Notes: a model not told the origin generated them from the sequence alone. A stretch of 64,000 nt of DNA from Larimichthys crocea (GCF_000972845.2 NC_040016.1:2314701-2378700), one strand, 5' to 3'. Positions 39,937-52,430 are shown, counted from the stretch's first letter. A program made the numbers and translations.

Positions 39937-41060
39937 CTGCTTCATAGAGCCTAAGGACATACAAATTACACATACATGCTGTACATAAAACAAAATGTAC
40001 TGTCAAACCAGTCTTCTGCATGCAGGTGTAATTCAAAGCAGTGCCTCTGATGTAACAGGCCCTGCTGACAAGTTTAATCAGTTATTCTATTGCACTTGGA
40101 CAAATTAGCTTTGGCAAAAATCTTGTACTATTATTTCCCATTACTTGAAAGAGAAATACAGCGTGTTTGTAGTGCCACCTCTTTGATGTCACACCAAAGC
40201 AAAACTTGAGAGAACAAGATGAAAAATGAAATGAGTGCAGGGATTAGGCGACTTGAAAGCACTTCGTAAAATTATCGAGGGATCAAGGAGACTTTATGAC
40301 AGGAGACTGATTACCTCCGTCTACATAAAGAAGCTCTTTTGTATTGAAAATTCACACAAACAAAATGAATTAAAGTTATTCATGCTGCATTATAGGAAAT
40401 GATTTTAGGTTTATTTGTTTTTTTAATTCTGTACCTGAATAATAAATGCTCTTTTCTAGCTTGCATTCACAGCATTAACTCACCTGAAGCTGTGTTGTTG
40501 TGTTGCTTGCTGCACTGTAGCCAATATATACACAGGGCACTCCATGACTCACATGAAGTGCTCATAAATAGGCCACTCAAACCAGCTGCTTTCATTAGCA
40601 CCAGATAGAGCCTCCATACATACATATCCCATGACACATTCCTCCCAGGGAGCCGCAGTTGATCCAGTTTGAATAAATGAAAGAGGATAACTGTGGGAAT
40701 GATGGAGAGCACGCAGGAAACACACACATGCATTGAGGTATTAAATTAAGACTCCCCAAGGATTCACTTATCTATAGTGACAACATCTTTTCTTTAATGT
40801 CATTCTGTTTGACCCGTTTTATTTTTCTAAACTGTGTTTTATTCAAGCTACATTAATTAGCCCCTTGATTTAGAACAAGATGTGGACAAAACATTGATAT
40901 ATTACTTTATAGAATTGCTGTTGCATTAGCATTAGCATTGATTTGGAGTTGTATTTGGCTCCATCTTACAAAGTCTAATATTTACTCTTGTTTTTGGTCA
41001 CCTCCTGAGGTAAATGTCTGACTGTTTAGCAGCTGAATGCTCCACAATGTTCACCAGCTA

Positions 41061-41468
41061 GAGGTCAATGACATTGATTGCAAAATGTGTTTATGCAAAG
41101 ACATTCAATTTTGTCGAGTTTTTAGGAACAATTACGGCTACAGATAAAAACAGTGACTTGTGCTTGAACCTGGAATACATTTCTTTGTGTGCAGGTAAAC
41201 ATGGAGCTTCACCGGGTTCTCATTTGAACTTTATTTGCAGTTGCTAAACTATAAGTGACACATCTCTCAACACGACTAAAGTCTGAAAAGATGTCATTTA
41301 AGGATAGAGGTATTTAAGATGGTCAATCTGTATGTGCGAGCAGAATATTCCTCAGCAGATTTGAATTCAGTCAATTACTCCTGGAAAGTTGTTTTTAAAA
41401 GAAACATGAAGACGTTGGTGCAATGGAAGAAAAGAATAAAGAGCTTATATTTCAAAACAGACCCCTGC
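41061..41468 (+). repeat. 407-bp duplicated segment, copy 1
   Basis: It begins GAGGTCAATGACATTGATTG and ends AACAGACCCCTGC. By eye it is about 97% identical to 44382-44788, in the same orientation. There is a one-base length difference in an A run and roughly ten substitutions. No inverted termini or target-site duplications are evident. The short frame inside has replacement as well as silent differences and is not convincingly coding. Confidence 0.95.
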
Positions 41469-42168
41469 TTAATTTCTTTGCTGCTTGGTGCTGGAGCAGA
41501 TAGTACACAATGACTTTGGCAGGCCTGAAAACCAAAACAACAAGCTGAAAGATGCTAAAACGATTACAGCAAAGAGCTGGTGTGAATTGCAGAATTAGGT
41601 GACAAATACCTATGGGCTCATCCCTGCAAGTGATCTACTTAACATGAATTTAGTTATGTGCTCAATCGTTGATATGAAAATACTGATTATAGCAGCTTTA
41701 AACCCAACAACTAAGTTTCTTAGGAGTGTTGTGCTAGGTACAACATGGCCATTACAGTTATACTGTGTGACATCTATGAATACGGCCAAGAAAACTCTCA
41801 AGAATACTGACACTGTTTGTTTTTGTTGCTGCAGCGGGTAAGTGAATATCTCTGACAGTCATTTAATAGGCTGTCATCATGTATTTTGAAGCTGTCTGCT
41901 GTTGAGATTCTTTCCATGCATTCATAATGTCTTAACACAGCATTTCGACACTGATGTCTATTGCTTATGTCAACTCCCATCTTTATCCACTTGAAGTCAT
42001 GCCCACTACTGATTGTTTTGGATGCTAATAGCTGTTCGAGAAAAACCTGATTTATGTGATATGTTATTTAAAAGAATCTCATTAGTTTTGGTGTGATCCA
42101 ACAGAATTTTTTGGACTAAAACGATTAATAAATCAAATAAATGTTATCGATCAGATGGATTTAGTTTT

Positions 42169-42506
42169 AAGGTCCAGAGTGTAGGATTTAGTGTCACCTA
42201 GCGGGGAAGTTCCAGATTGTAACCAAATGAATACTCCCCCATGCCTCACCCTCTCCTTCCAAGCATGTAGGAAAAACTATGCCTGACAAAATTCACATAA
42301 AAAGCAAAAGGCCATATCTAGATTTTAGTTAGTCTCCTCTGAGCTACTGTACAAAAATGGTGGTTCAACATGGTGGACCCGCCCTCACTGTACATACATA
42401 CATAAAGGGCTCATCTTATATTCAGGTGATTATACACTAATGAAAACATGCTAATGAATTCTGTATTCCCTTCCTGCCAATAAATACTCCTAACACAATG
42501 GACCTT
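42169..42506 (+). mobile_element. MITE-like element, family A, copy 3
   Basis: The termini are AAGGTCCAGAGTGTAGGATT and, in reverse, AAGGTCCATTGTGTTAGGAG, which form imperfect inverted repeats. The interior includes GTTCAACATGGTGGACCCGC and TCAGGTGATTATACACTAAT blocks and lacks coding capacity. The same family occurs at 22446-22753 and probably 31330-31460. Confidence 0.8.
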
Positions 42507-43751
42507 TGATTGAGGTTTTACATCCAGACAAAGGGACACCTGAGGAGTTAGCTGTGTTCAAATGAATTATTCTTAAACCTTTAAACTTTTTCAAAGTATT
42601 TTGGGTTCGTCTTTAGGCCTGACGTCAGGAGGAATACAAGATTTTATACTGATTACATAACTTACTGCTGCTTACAATTATAGTAAGGGCCATGCATTTA
42701 CTGTACACACACTGAACAGCCAGTCAGTGATAAATCATGGCCAACAAGCTTTTCAATCACTGATTAATAAAAAAACAAATAGACAATGAAAAGCTTTAAT
42801 TAATTAGATACACATATTTTTCTCTTTTCTCAGTGTTTCCTGTTCGTTGGTTTTGCATTAAATTCAAACGTTTCACCCTGTTGTAATCACAGTCTATATT
42901 TAGAAGTCATTGTATCAAGTGTAAACTGTGAGACATGTTCTGCAATTTCTCCTCTGTATGACAGAAATGACCTTTGAAAACACAACGTGGTAGAAAAATC
43001 TGTTCCACAAACTGGGTCATGATATACACATTATGTGAAAAGTCTGGATGATTCATCTTGTAGAGTATATAGTCATCACACATGCAGTATGATGGCTGTT
43101 AATACTGTACAGAGATGTATTATACTGGATATCATATGCTAAATTCGTATATGCTGGACACCTAGATGAGATGGACTGGACATGCCAACATCAACACACT
43201 CCTGCTCTACTGAGACTTTACTGAATTCAATTTAATGATTTTATTGAAAGTGCACCCACTCTAGAAACAGATTTTTTCCCCCTGTGAATCACATGTCCTG
43301 CAGTTCTTTGGTGAGACGTTATTCTCATCAACTTTAATTGTGTGGGTGTGATTCAGTTGGAAGGGTTGTTCCCTACAGCCGGTGATATCTGCAGTGGTGT
43401 GTGCTGTGCTGGGGGAGATTACCAACACTGCAGTGTAAAGACAACCAGGCTTATCTGTGGGAAGTAAAAGGAAATGAGAGATGAGTGCAAAATAACTGAG
43501 TTGTGTGCTGTGTGCTGTTTTGGCTGTACATTAATCAACAATTGTTCTTAAAAGGCAGATATACTTAGTGAAGGTTTATGTTTACATTTAGTCAGGCAGT
43601 GGATTATTGGGCAGACAGGTTTGATATGCACATCCCTACGTGTTACAATTTTGTACTTAGTGATAAAAAGCCCTTTACTTAAATAGTCAAGACTGTGAAT
43701 AATATTTTTTTAAAGGGTTCGATGGGAAGTACAGCGTATATTCATATACAG

Positions 43752-44200
43752 CAGTGGTTCTTAACCTTGTTAGAGGTACCGAACCCCACCAGTTTCATAT
43801 GCTCATTCACCGAACCCTTCTTTAGTAAAAAATAAAATATGATTTTTTTTACTGGTGCACAAAATGAACCATGCATTAACATCACCTTGTTCAAATAACA
43901 AAACCAACACAGTGCATGAACTCACAACAACTTACCTCAGTGTGACTTCTGCTGTTGCCTTTGAGAGACCAGTTCAGATATGCGTGGCTTCACCTTGGCA
44001 AGTGCCAGTCTCATGTCATTTTCACAGCAAAGTCTGTTCCTTTTCTTAGTTTTTATGTCCAGCATCCTCGAAAACGATTGCTCACAAAGATATGTTGTAA
44101 CAAATGGTATAAAAAATTCCAGGGCGGAGGCTCCACCGAACCCCTGAGACCGACTCACCGAACCCCTAGGGTTCGATCGAACCCAGGTTAAGAACCACTG
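43752..44200 (-). mobile_element. Internally deleted hAT DNA transposon with 8-bp target-site duplication
   Basis: The 449-bp element has 16-bp terminal inverted repeats, CAGTGGTTCTTAACCT. They are flanked on both sides by the identical 8-mer ATATACAG (43744-43751 and 44201-44208). The minus-strand frame 43937-44158 includes FVTTYLCEQSFSRMLDIKTK and a KKRNRL-like segment. This matches the C-terminal dimerisation region of hAT transposases of the ZBED/SCAND3-like group. Most of the transposase, including the catalytic core, is missing, so it is non-autonomous. Intact ends and the perfect duplication suggest relatively recent insertion. Confidence 0.92.
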
Positions 44201-44381
44201 ATATACAGTATGTGATGGTGAGAAACCACATGAACATGACTGATATCTTTAAATTCATTTCATAAAGGTCAAGTTGATATTGGAACTTATTTTTTTACTG
44301 TTTTGTTGACTGATAACTTTTACACAATAATGAACAAAATACAATTTTTTGAGAATATTTGATCACATCAGTTCATGGTGG

Positions 44382-44788
44382 GAGGTCAATGACATTGATT
44401 GCAAAATGTGTTTATGCAAAGACATTCAATTTTGTCGAGTTTTTAGGAACAATTACGGCTACAGATAAAACAGTGACTTGTGCTTGAACCTGGAATACAT
44501 TTCTTTGTGTGCAGGTAAACATGGAGCTTCACCGGGTTCTCATTTGAATTTTATTTGCAGTTGCTGAACTATAAGTGACACATCTCTCAACACGACTAAA
44601 GTCTGAAAAGATGTAATTTAAGGATAGAGGTATTTAAGATTGTCAATCTTTATGTGCGAGCAGAATATTCCTCAGCAGATTTGAATTCAGTCAATTACTC
44701 CTGGAAAGTTATTTTTAAAAGAAACATGAAGACGCTGGTGCACTGGAAGAAAAGAATAAAGAGCTTATATTTCAAAACAGACCCCTGC
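44382..44788 (+). repeat. 407-bp duplicated segment, copy 2
   Basis: Second copy of the segment at 41061-41468, lying 181 bp downstream of the hAT element. The flanking sequences beyond both ends are unrelated to those of copy 1, so the boundaries are sharp. Confidence 0.95.
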
Positions 44789-46935
44789 GTGTGTTGTTTC
44801 CTGCAGTCTCAGCAAACTAAAGTTTCAGCATCTGACTAAATCTGGCAACAAAATAAGTGTGAAGGCAAGTTCCCCTCCCACATATTTTCAGTGATTTTAA
44901 TAATCGTTCCACAGGTGTGCAGAATTTAGATTTATGGCTACCAGATGACAGATCAAAGTCATATTTTCGGCTCTGTTACAGCCGTGTGCAGTTTCTTTTT
45001 CTCTCTCTTCTTCTGTCTTTGCTTCTGGGAAGCTGTCCACTGTCACATTTTGAGAGCTAACAAAGAGTCACAGTATGACGCACAGGCATGGTAGCAATAA
45101 CAGATTCTCTCTCTCAAAGTAATAAATGAGTTTGATCCCATATCGTGGCATTTTGAGTTGTGTGTGTGAGAGAAAGCCAAGGTGACACTTTCACAGGATG
45201 TCAACATTATAGCCTTATGTGTTTTTTTCTGGTATTACATTAAGTTGTTTTGTCATTAATCACAGTTTATATTAACACTTTGTAATGCGATTGATGACCT
45301 TGAGATGTATATTACCAATGGATATTTCTATCTTTGCTTCACACCCAAAGGCTCACTGGAAAACTGCATATTTGTGGTTTTTTTTCCTGTGACGCTTGTT
45401 AGCCCACAAAGTTGTTCTCCGAAGTCAATTCAAAATTAGAGCCTGGACCTGTCTACACCTGCCAGTAATAATATTTTTGGCCTGTAGAGGGGCCTCAAAC
45501 TAAATGTCCCATGTTTGCCCTAGTACTGATGATGCTTTCCACCGAGTTTAAGAGTAAACACATGTATTTATGGGTATAAATAAGCGGATTGTATATTAAT
45601 GGTTTTCTGTCATCAGAAGTTAAATCAGACGCACAAATACAACACCTGCACTATGTTTGTATTGAATACATAGCTATTTATATGGAGTGTAAAGACACAA
45701 GCAGGTTGTATTAAGACATTTACATCGCACCAATAATTTATTACAACTTCATAAACTGATATAGAAAGAGGAAATTAAGAAAGCATTTTAGTGCAATAGT
45801 TCTCAGGTTCCTCACTTAGTAACTTGTTCATGTTTGCTGGTGTCAGGCTTGACAGAGAGTAACTGTAGATAAAAATGTGAACAGTTTTGACTTTTTTATT
45901 TACATAACAAATATTTCTTCGCCGCCCTCCTTCTTGTGCACCAGCCAGATGTATCTTTGTGGCCTTACACAGAGCATGTTTTGTCAGATATTCTCTCTCA
46001 AAAAACGTATAAGTCGGAGCAACTAGAGCAAAAATAAGATCCCACTAGAGAGATCCCTGTGACTGACAAAGAAGGATCATCAATCTACCGCAGAAACCTC
46101 AGATGAAAACAACCCGAGTTATTTCGTTTGTGACAGAACATGATCTCCCCGTGGAACGGGTTTGTGTGGGTATACTGTACATTCCTCAAATGCTGCAGTA
46201 CTAATTGTTTCCCTCTCTGCTGTGTCAGCTGCTTTTCGGTCTTGAGGACATTACTTACTGGAAACCCTGACACACTGATGATTCTGCAGTGATATTAGAT
46301 ATGAAACATGTCTTACATCAATCAGAGCTTAAGGGTAGGCGTATGTGGTGACTTTACAGAGTTTAAACATGCAGTCTAGTTTATTTCCCATTTGTGAGCC
46401 TGCAATAATGCAAATGTATTACCATCTTAAAACCTCATATAAAACACTCTGACACACTGCCCATGGGTGTCAGGACTATCTAGTCATGAAGCACTATGAA
46501 GGGTGCATCATTAGAAGAACAGAAGAAGGAGGAAGGGTGGGGCTGGAGGAAATGGGAGCAGCATCAGGATGGAAGACAAGGAAAAGTTCCAATTTTAGAA
46601 ATTGTATAAACTTGCTTTGTACCTTTCTTATTAAACAGAACTCCCTTGACTGAGGCTTAATTTGGCTCTCTCTCATAATAGCTCTGCATGCCTCCCTCTG
46701 TTGTGTTTCACAGCTGAAATAATTTGTTTGGCCATACTCTGCACTGCGATGTGAGGCCAGAGTCATTGTTTTTGTCTGACAGGCGGCTTTGCTTGTTCTC
46801 CGTAACAACCTCCACAACCCCCCACCACTCCTGTCTGCAGCAGTAGCAGCAGCCCTGTGTAATTACATCCAACCGGTTCCCCTCTCTCTTCCCTACGCTT
46901 GATATCACTGCTGACATCCACTAGCACGGCCCCTC

Positions 46936-46937
<2 letters not shown>

Positions 46938-46976
<39 letters not shown>
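46938..46976. repeat. (CT)n microsatellite upstream of the enho-like gene
   Basis: CT dinucleotide array immediately before the inferred first exon of the enho-like gene. Confidence 0.9.
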
Positions 46977-46980
<4 letters not shown>

Positions 46981-46999
46981 TCTCTGCTACTGGGGAGCT

Positions 47000-47201
47000 C
47001 GCTCACAAGCAAGTGTGCAGTCCTGCCTCGTCTTCAGTTGTGTGTGCGGTGCAGCGGAGCAGATGGAGAAGGGAAGGAAGAGGGGGAGACAGAGGCAGAG
47101 ATGAGAGGAGGGGAAAAAGAGTGTGGCAGACAGCTGAAGAGGGAACTGTTATCCATGAAACAGTGGGATATTTATTCAGAAGACAAACTGTTGGCTGTGG
47201 G
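47000..47201 (+). other. Inferred 5' non-coding exon of the enho-like gene
   Basis: GC-rich sequence preceded by a CT tract ends in a strong donor, GGGGTAAGTGAG, with GT at 47202. This is the best donor upstream of the coding exon at 49497. Human ENHO also has a non-coding first exon and its coding sequence in one exon. The left end and the transcription start are guesses. Confidence 0.35.
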
Positions 47202-49050
47202 GTAAGTGAGCAACTAGTATAAATCTTAAAGACTTTGCTCTGGCTTGTGACAGCACACACAATTCAGAAGTCTTACCAGACAATAGGAAAGATGTTTTAC
47301 CTCAGGACGGGAGGCAACCTCTTAAAGTGTGACATAATTAGACACTAAATAAAATCATGAGATCTCTAGTTGCGATTACTGCATCCCAAGTTTTAAATTG
47401 TTTGTAATGAATAACAACCCTCCTTAATACTCTTAAGAGTGAAAGAAAGGAGGCTCCACTCCACCTGAGGGGTGAAGGCTGCACCAAAGCCAGATCAAGC
47501 ACTTTATCAAATCCACTTGTCACACTCTGTGGGCAGGCAGGTTTCTCATCACTGTGTTAATATGAAATTCACTGAGGCAGAAGAATCAGATTAACACGAT
47601 CAGACTGACTGAACACAGGTGATTAGGAGTCTACGTGTGATAGTACTGTTTTTAGTTTCCGAACAGTTCCACGAGACATGGCTGTGCGTAACAGCAGTGC
47701 ATAACGCTGAACAAGAGAGAGAGAGAGAGAGAGCTTTAAGGATTTTTCTTATCGCACATGAAGTCCAATTAATACTCAACTGCCCTGCTGCAGATTTGAT
47801 TTACCCCTGTTGTTTTTATGATTCCACATCAAAAGCCCAATCAAGCTTATTATTATCACTTCAGAGATGCTTCTTCACACCCTCTCATATAATGCTGCTT
47901 AAATACAAACTGCTGCCTTTGCTAAAATGATCAATTCTTCTAAATGACATCCTTAATTTTACTGAATTTCATCAAGCATGATTTGCTGTTGTGTGTCTTT
48001 AGTGCATTGCAACAAAATCTCAAATCATTCACCTGAGAATTTATTTAATCAGTTCTCAGAGATAGAGATAGTTTTTAGTCTTTCATTTCTACTGAATCTA
48101 ACCAGTCAGAGTAATCAGCAGTTCTTTTTTCTGAAGTTGTAACTATTCACACGAGTGCTATTCCAATGTTAATTTATGAATATGTTCATTTACCAAATGG
48201 GGAAACTATGGCAGTGAATTTTCAATCTAGTTTCTGATATTGTGCATTTATATTAGCATGTAGTATGTCTGTACTGCAGATGTTAATTTGAAACATTATG
48301 AAGACAGATGCGCACACTGGGTATGTAGATGTGTGTGGAAGAGTGGGATGGTGCCATGCAGCATCTGTTTGGAGCAGAATTTGGGCTGATTTTGGTGAAT
48401 CAGGTTTTAGTAGTTGAATGCTTGCAGGGCTCCAGCAGTGCAGGTGGAAACGGAGATGAGATTAGGAGGAATCCATTATCACACCTGGTGTGTCTTAGGA
48501 ATTGGTTTAAGGCTCGTAACAATCACAAACATCGATATTATCACTTTAAATGCAGTGCTAGTGACAGTTGTGGTAATGGAGTGGAGAGTTCAGATCAGCA
48601 TCTTAAAAGGGGAAGGCTGTGTGACAGTTGTATGTGTGAAAATACAGCAGGCTATGAAGGCTGTGTGCTTCTTTTACAGCAAACTAATGGCAGATGTGTG
48701 AGATGTAGTGATCTGCTTTGAAAACGCACATTACTTCCGTTACAAACTACAGATGGAGCAAATATCTGCTGCCTTCAGATGGCTATATAATCAATCTACT
48801 GAAAGGGAAATCCTTCATATAGCCTACGCTGGAATATTGTTTTATTTGCATTAGTTTGTGGTTATTCGATTCAACGCAACTTTATTAGGAATTTGCACCG
48901 TGTGAATACAATACCAACTTAAATAAGTGCAGTTATGGATGTAAGATTAATGTGTTCACTGACTGACACAAAGCTTGTTCCTATGTTCCATCTCCTAGTA
49001 TGATTGTGTTCAATTATTCCTAATTGTTCTATTTGTTTCTGTCTTACAGA

Positions 49051-49165
49051 CACTGGTAGGCATTTACCGGAATCACAAGCAGTGTTTTGACCTAGACTAC
49101 TGTGAAATCAACACAGTCACAATCATCTCCAGGAACGGCTGCGAGGCTTGTATGTATGTATGGTG
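49051..49165 (+). other. Exon-like segment of unknown identity
   Basis: It is preceded by a good acceptor (TTTCTGTCTTACAG ending at 49050). A frame of about 45 codons rich in Cys and Asp (including HKQCFDLDYCEINT) is open until a TAA near 49185. No clear donor or homologue is recognised. It could be a second 5' exon of the enho-like gene or a chance match. Confidence 0.2.
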
Positions 49166-49509
49166 GAGTCGTGGTGTGTCACCCTAAAGAAGCGAAAAAG
49201 AAAAAACAGAGCCTTGAGGGGTAAACATTCATCTCTGCAGTGAGAGGTACAGGCTCACTTTCCTGCTGTTGTTGAATCTTAACATTCAGCAAAACAAAAT
49301 GTGCATCTCGCCAAGGAACACTCCCATTTTACAGTCATAATACATATTCATTTTTTCACCTCACAATACCTAAGGCTGTATGATGAGAATACTGTGCGTT
49401 AAGTCAAGACAAAACATTCTCTAATAATGAACATAAGGACGTCATGGAACCAACTTAAAATCTGATATTTGAGGTGACCAACCCTGGACACTGCAGGCTA
49501 GTCGTCATC

Positions 49510-49722
49510 ATGGATTCTGAGGAGAACATGACAGGACTGTCCACAGCTGCATTGGTGGCCATTGCCTGCAACACATTTGTTGCCATCCTCCTCCTTCTTC
49601 TCTGTTTAATCATCTACCGAGCCTGCATGGTCCCCTCTATCCCAGAGAGGCTGCCAGTGCTGGCTCCGAGTGAAGGAGAAATCCGGCAGATGAATGAGCA
49701 CAAGTACCTGTTGACCTCCTGA
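49510..49722 (+). CDS. enho: Adropin-like small single-pass membrane protein (70 aa)
   Basis: The coding sequence fits a single exon starting near 49497 (acceptor CACTGCAG), with ATG at 49510 and TGA at 49720. Adropin (ENHO) is a short peptide implicated in energy homeostasis and described as membrane-anchored or secreted. Seen directly: a short acidic N-terminus, then one hydrophobic segment (about residues 11-35) reading STAALVAIACNTFVAILLLL and CLIIYRAC. A polar tail ends in HKYLLTS. Adropin has the same architecture and pattern (ALIAIVCN, a run of Leu, WAC, and a C-terminal SYLLQ-type end). Convergent orientation next to dnai1 matches human 9p13, where ENHO and DNAI1 are neighbours. The middle of the tail is unlike mammalian adropin, so orthologue versus paralogue is unresolved. 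Confidence 0.72.
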   Translation: MDSEENMTGLSTAALVAIACNTFVAILLLLLCLIIYRACMVPSIPERLPVLAPSEGEIRQMNEHKYLLTS

Positions 49723-52430
49723 CTGCAGAAGGATGAGTCAAATGTAGCAACGAGCGATGGCCTCGGTGAGCTCCTCCACGGGAGAGAGGACTGAACGAGC
49801 ACCGGGACTGACTGCAAGCAATAATCAGGCTCACCCTTCGTAGTTTTTAAAGCCTGCTGTCGATCTGATGGCAGAAACAGCTGTGCCTCACAAAGATAGC
49901 AAGGATGAATAGCAGTGGAGTGATGAAACTATTTTTAAGCAGACATCATTTGTCAGAGCTCGTCCTTGGTTTGACAAAGCGCATGGAGGGATGCCAACAC
50001 ACACAGCCTCAAGAAAAAGGACAACACGGATAGATGCAGGTTCCACGGAGAATGGAGTGTTCATTATACAAAGAGCGGCTGGCCTGCAGTTGGAGGTTTC
50101 TAAATATATCCTCTTATTTCAAAACATCTATTGCTGAGAACAGGGACTTGAGCCTGTGTGGAGAGCGTGTGTCATTGTCACTCATGAATACCAGCGATCT
50201 GTGAGGCATTGCGCCTTGCTGAGGGTGTTACATAAGGACTAGAGAGGCTTAGTCGAGATTTGTACCCTCTTCAACACGGCCTGTATACTGACATCTGCTT
50301 GTGGCCATCTATGATGGCCAACTTAACCTGGACCAAATCACAGGATGCTCACGTACAGAGGGATGTGTCATGGAACTCTACAGGTCGCAAACATAAACTG
50401 CTCCCACCATGAATTATCAATGCTTATGCATTTGATCTGTATCGCTTGTGCTGCAACTTAAGACTCAACAAGGCATGTTGTAGAGTTAAAAGAGTTTATG
50501 ATGTGTATTTTAAAATGTATAATTCCTTCCATGCTTTTAGCTGATATAAGAGTAATACTCATTAAAATTGAAATTAAAATTCTGGGAATTTTCAAAGTTG
50601 GAAACTTTCTGTGGGAATTAATAGGAATTTATGGGAATAAACTGGAAATTTTACAAAATTAAATATAATTGGAGAAAATATATTTTAGCATTATTTTGAC
50701 TAAAACAAACAGATTTCATGCAAGTACATTTGAATATCTCTGATATTCCTCCATCACATGCACATAGCACACCGCTTACTGCAGGGCTTTTGAGGCCACA
50801 CCCCCTACATGCACTACTGAAGCCACACATCTGAGCCCATGTACTACATAAAGTGAAGTAAGTTTTGGTGATATTATGGGGTAAATATATTTGATATATG
50901 GTATTAATGTTTAACTTGCAAATAGCATATGAAAATGTATTCCTACAGTAGCTAGCTGATAAGTTAGATGGTAAATAAGCTATAGCTAGCATCATTTGAC
51001 CATTTATGAGGATATCTTATCATCATGCCAGCTTACCCCCAATTACTAAATTACCCCCAAATTCCCATTCATTTCCATAATTCCCATGGAAAGTCTCTCA
51101 ATTTGGAATATTTCCAAAATTCCCCAGTGCAGCTTCCCATATAAAGTTTGTGGAAATTTACCAATGTTCTACCCCTTTGCAACCCTCTCATTAAGGAGAA
51201 TTTGAAAAAAACTTTAGTAATTTTGTGGCAGTACCAAAAATTCACAGACAAAAAAAGCAACGTACACTGCAACAAACTATCACAACCACTGAGCCGAGTC
51301 CGGGAAACGAGAAGAGAGGAATGCACTAATATCAAACCATTCACTGCAGCAGTTTAAATTTAAAAGGTGATGTCTACAGAACACATAGTGGTGCAAAAGA
51401 AAACACCTTGACCATGTTGAGATGAACTGCTGGAACTGAAAATCACAATCAAAGAACTGTTGTAAAAACACCAATTTCTCCATTGGCAAAAGCTTCAGTA
51501 AACTTGAAGGCAATGCAACAATGAAGCAAGTTATGATTTGAGTAAAAAGGTAGGAAACCTTGAAAAGAAGTGTATACAGAAAAAAGCCTGTAACTCACTG
51601 GATATCACATTTTGATGAAACGCACACAAGTTGTTCTTTACTTTACTCTCAAGCGACCAGACCACTCCTGCGTTCAATGCAGCTACAACAATCAATAAAA
51701 TGCAACATAAACAAATGTGACAAACAGCAGACCAAACAGGTCTTTGACCAACCCTGCAGTATGCTCCCTATTACCGCAGTAATGGACTAACTGTCGCAGC
51801 TGTATTCTCATTACTACCCCATGGCCACAATCATTTGTTACGCATTGTCTGTAAAAATGAGGTGAACGAGTGTCCCTCTCAAACTAAATTTGTGGAGATG
51901 AAGTCATGAATCACACTTAACGGAGAGAGTGCTGCATGTGTTCGCAGGAAGATGTGAAAGGCAGAGAGAAACAGGAAGAGAGTATTGGGACAGCATTTGA
52001 TTCCAGTTAAACATGAGAGCACTGGGTGGTACTTTACTGAAGGACAAGATCATTAAGACAGAGAGGAATGGACAAAAAAAAGGCAAAATAAAGACAGACA
52101 TCATCATGACTCAAGGCAAAGTTCTCCCCGTAGATGTGATATTAAAAGGCTTTTAGCTCATCCCTGGACGGGTGCCCAGGACGGCATGTGCCAGCCAAAG
52201 TAAGTCGTCTGGATTTGGTCCATAAAGGCTCGATCTATTACGCTAATTTATCTCCCTGTTGTTGCAGTAAGCCCCCACCGCCTTCACTTAATCAACTTGT
52301 ACAATACATACAGAACGGGTTTAATAAATCCCTGCAAAAGAGGTCTGTCAAGTCAATGGAATTCTGTTGCCTGATTAATATGTATAAAGTACTGCAGTAT
52401 AAGTAAATATATGCATTATTAATTGGATAT
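49723..52430. other. enho-like 3' UTR and enho-dnai1 intergenic sequence
   Basis: This non-coding stretch lies between two convergent genes. The first ~800 bp are probably the enho-like 3' UTR, although no convincing AATAAA is seen before the MITE-like inverted repeat at 50575-51190. Nothing else recognisable is present. Confidence 0.45.
50575..51190 (-). mobile_element. MITE-like element with long imperfect inverted-repeat arms
   Basis: The left arm (about 50580-50655: CTGGGAATTTTCAAAGTTGG, then GGGAATT words) pairs with the right arm (about 51055-51130). In reverse the right arm reads CTGGGGAATTTTGGAAATAT, followed by similar GGGAATT words. The right side continues to CCCCTTTGCAACCCTC, which looks like the element end. 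There is no coding capacity. The left border is uncertain and may be truncated. Confidence 0.55.

Larger units (their letters stand above)
39940..46930. other. Gene-poor interval between tmem233 and the enho-like gene
   Basis: No exon of a known gene is recognisable across about 7 kb. The interval contains the two copies of a 407-bp duplicated segment (41061 and 44382), a MITE (42169-42506) and a deleted hAT transposon (43752-44200). The rest is AT-rich unique-looking sequence without long open frames. Confidence 0.6.

Noticed and set aside
41319..41513. Small open frame inside the duplicated 407-bp segment (also 44654-44839)
   Set aside because: The two copies differ by replacement as well as silent changes, and the frames end in different unique flanks, so duplication alone explains the similarity.
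48329..48721. Open frame of 130 codons (+) with a Cys-rich C-terminal half
   Set aside because: A second frame over the same bases is also open, no motif or splice signals support it, and it lies in the inferred intron of the enho-like gene.
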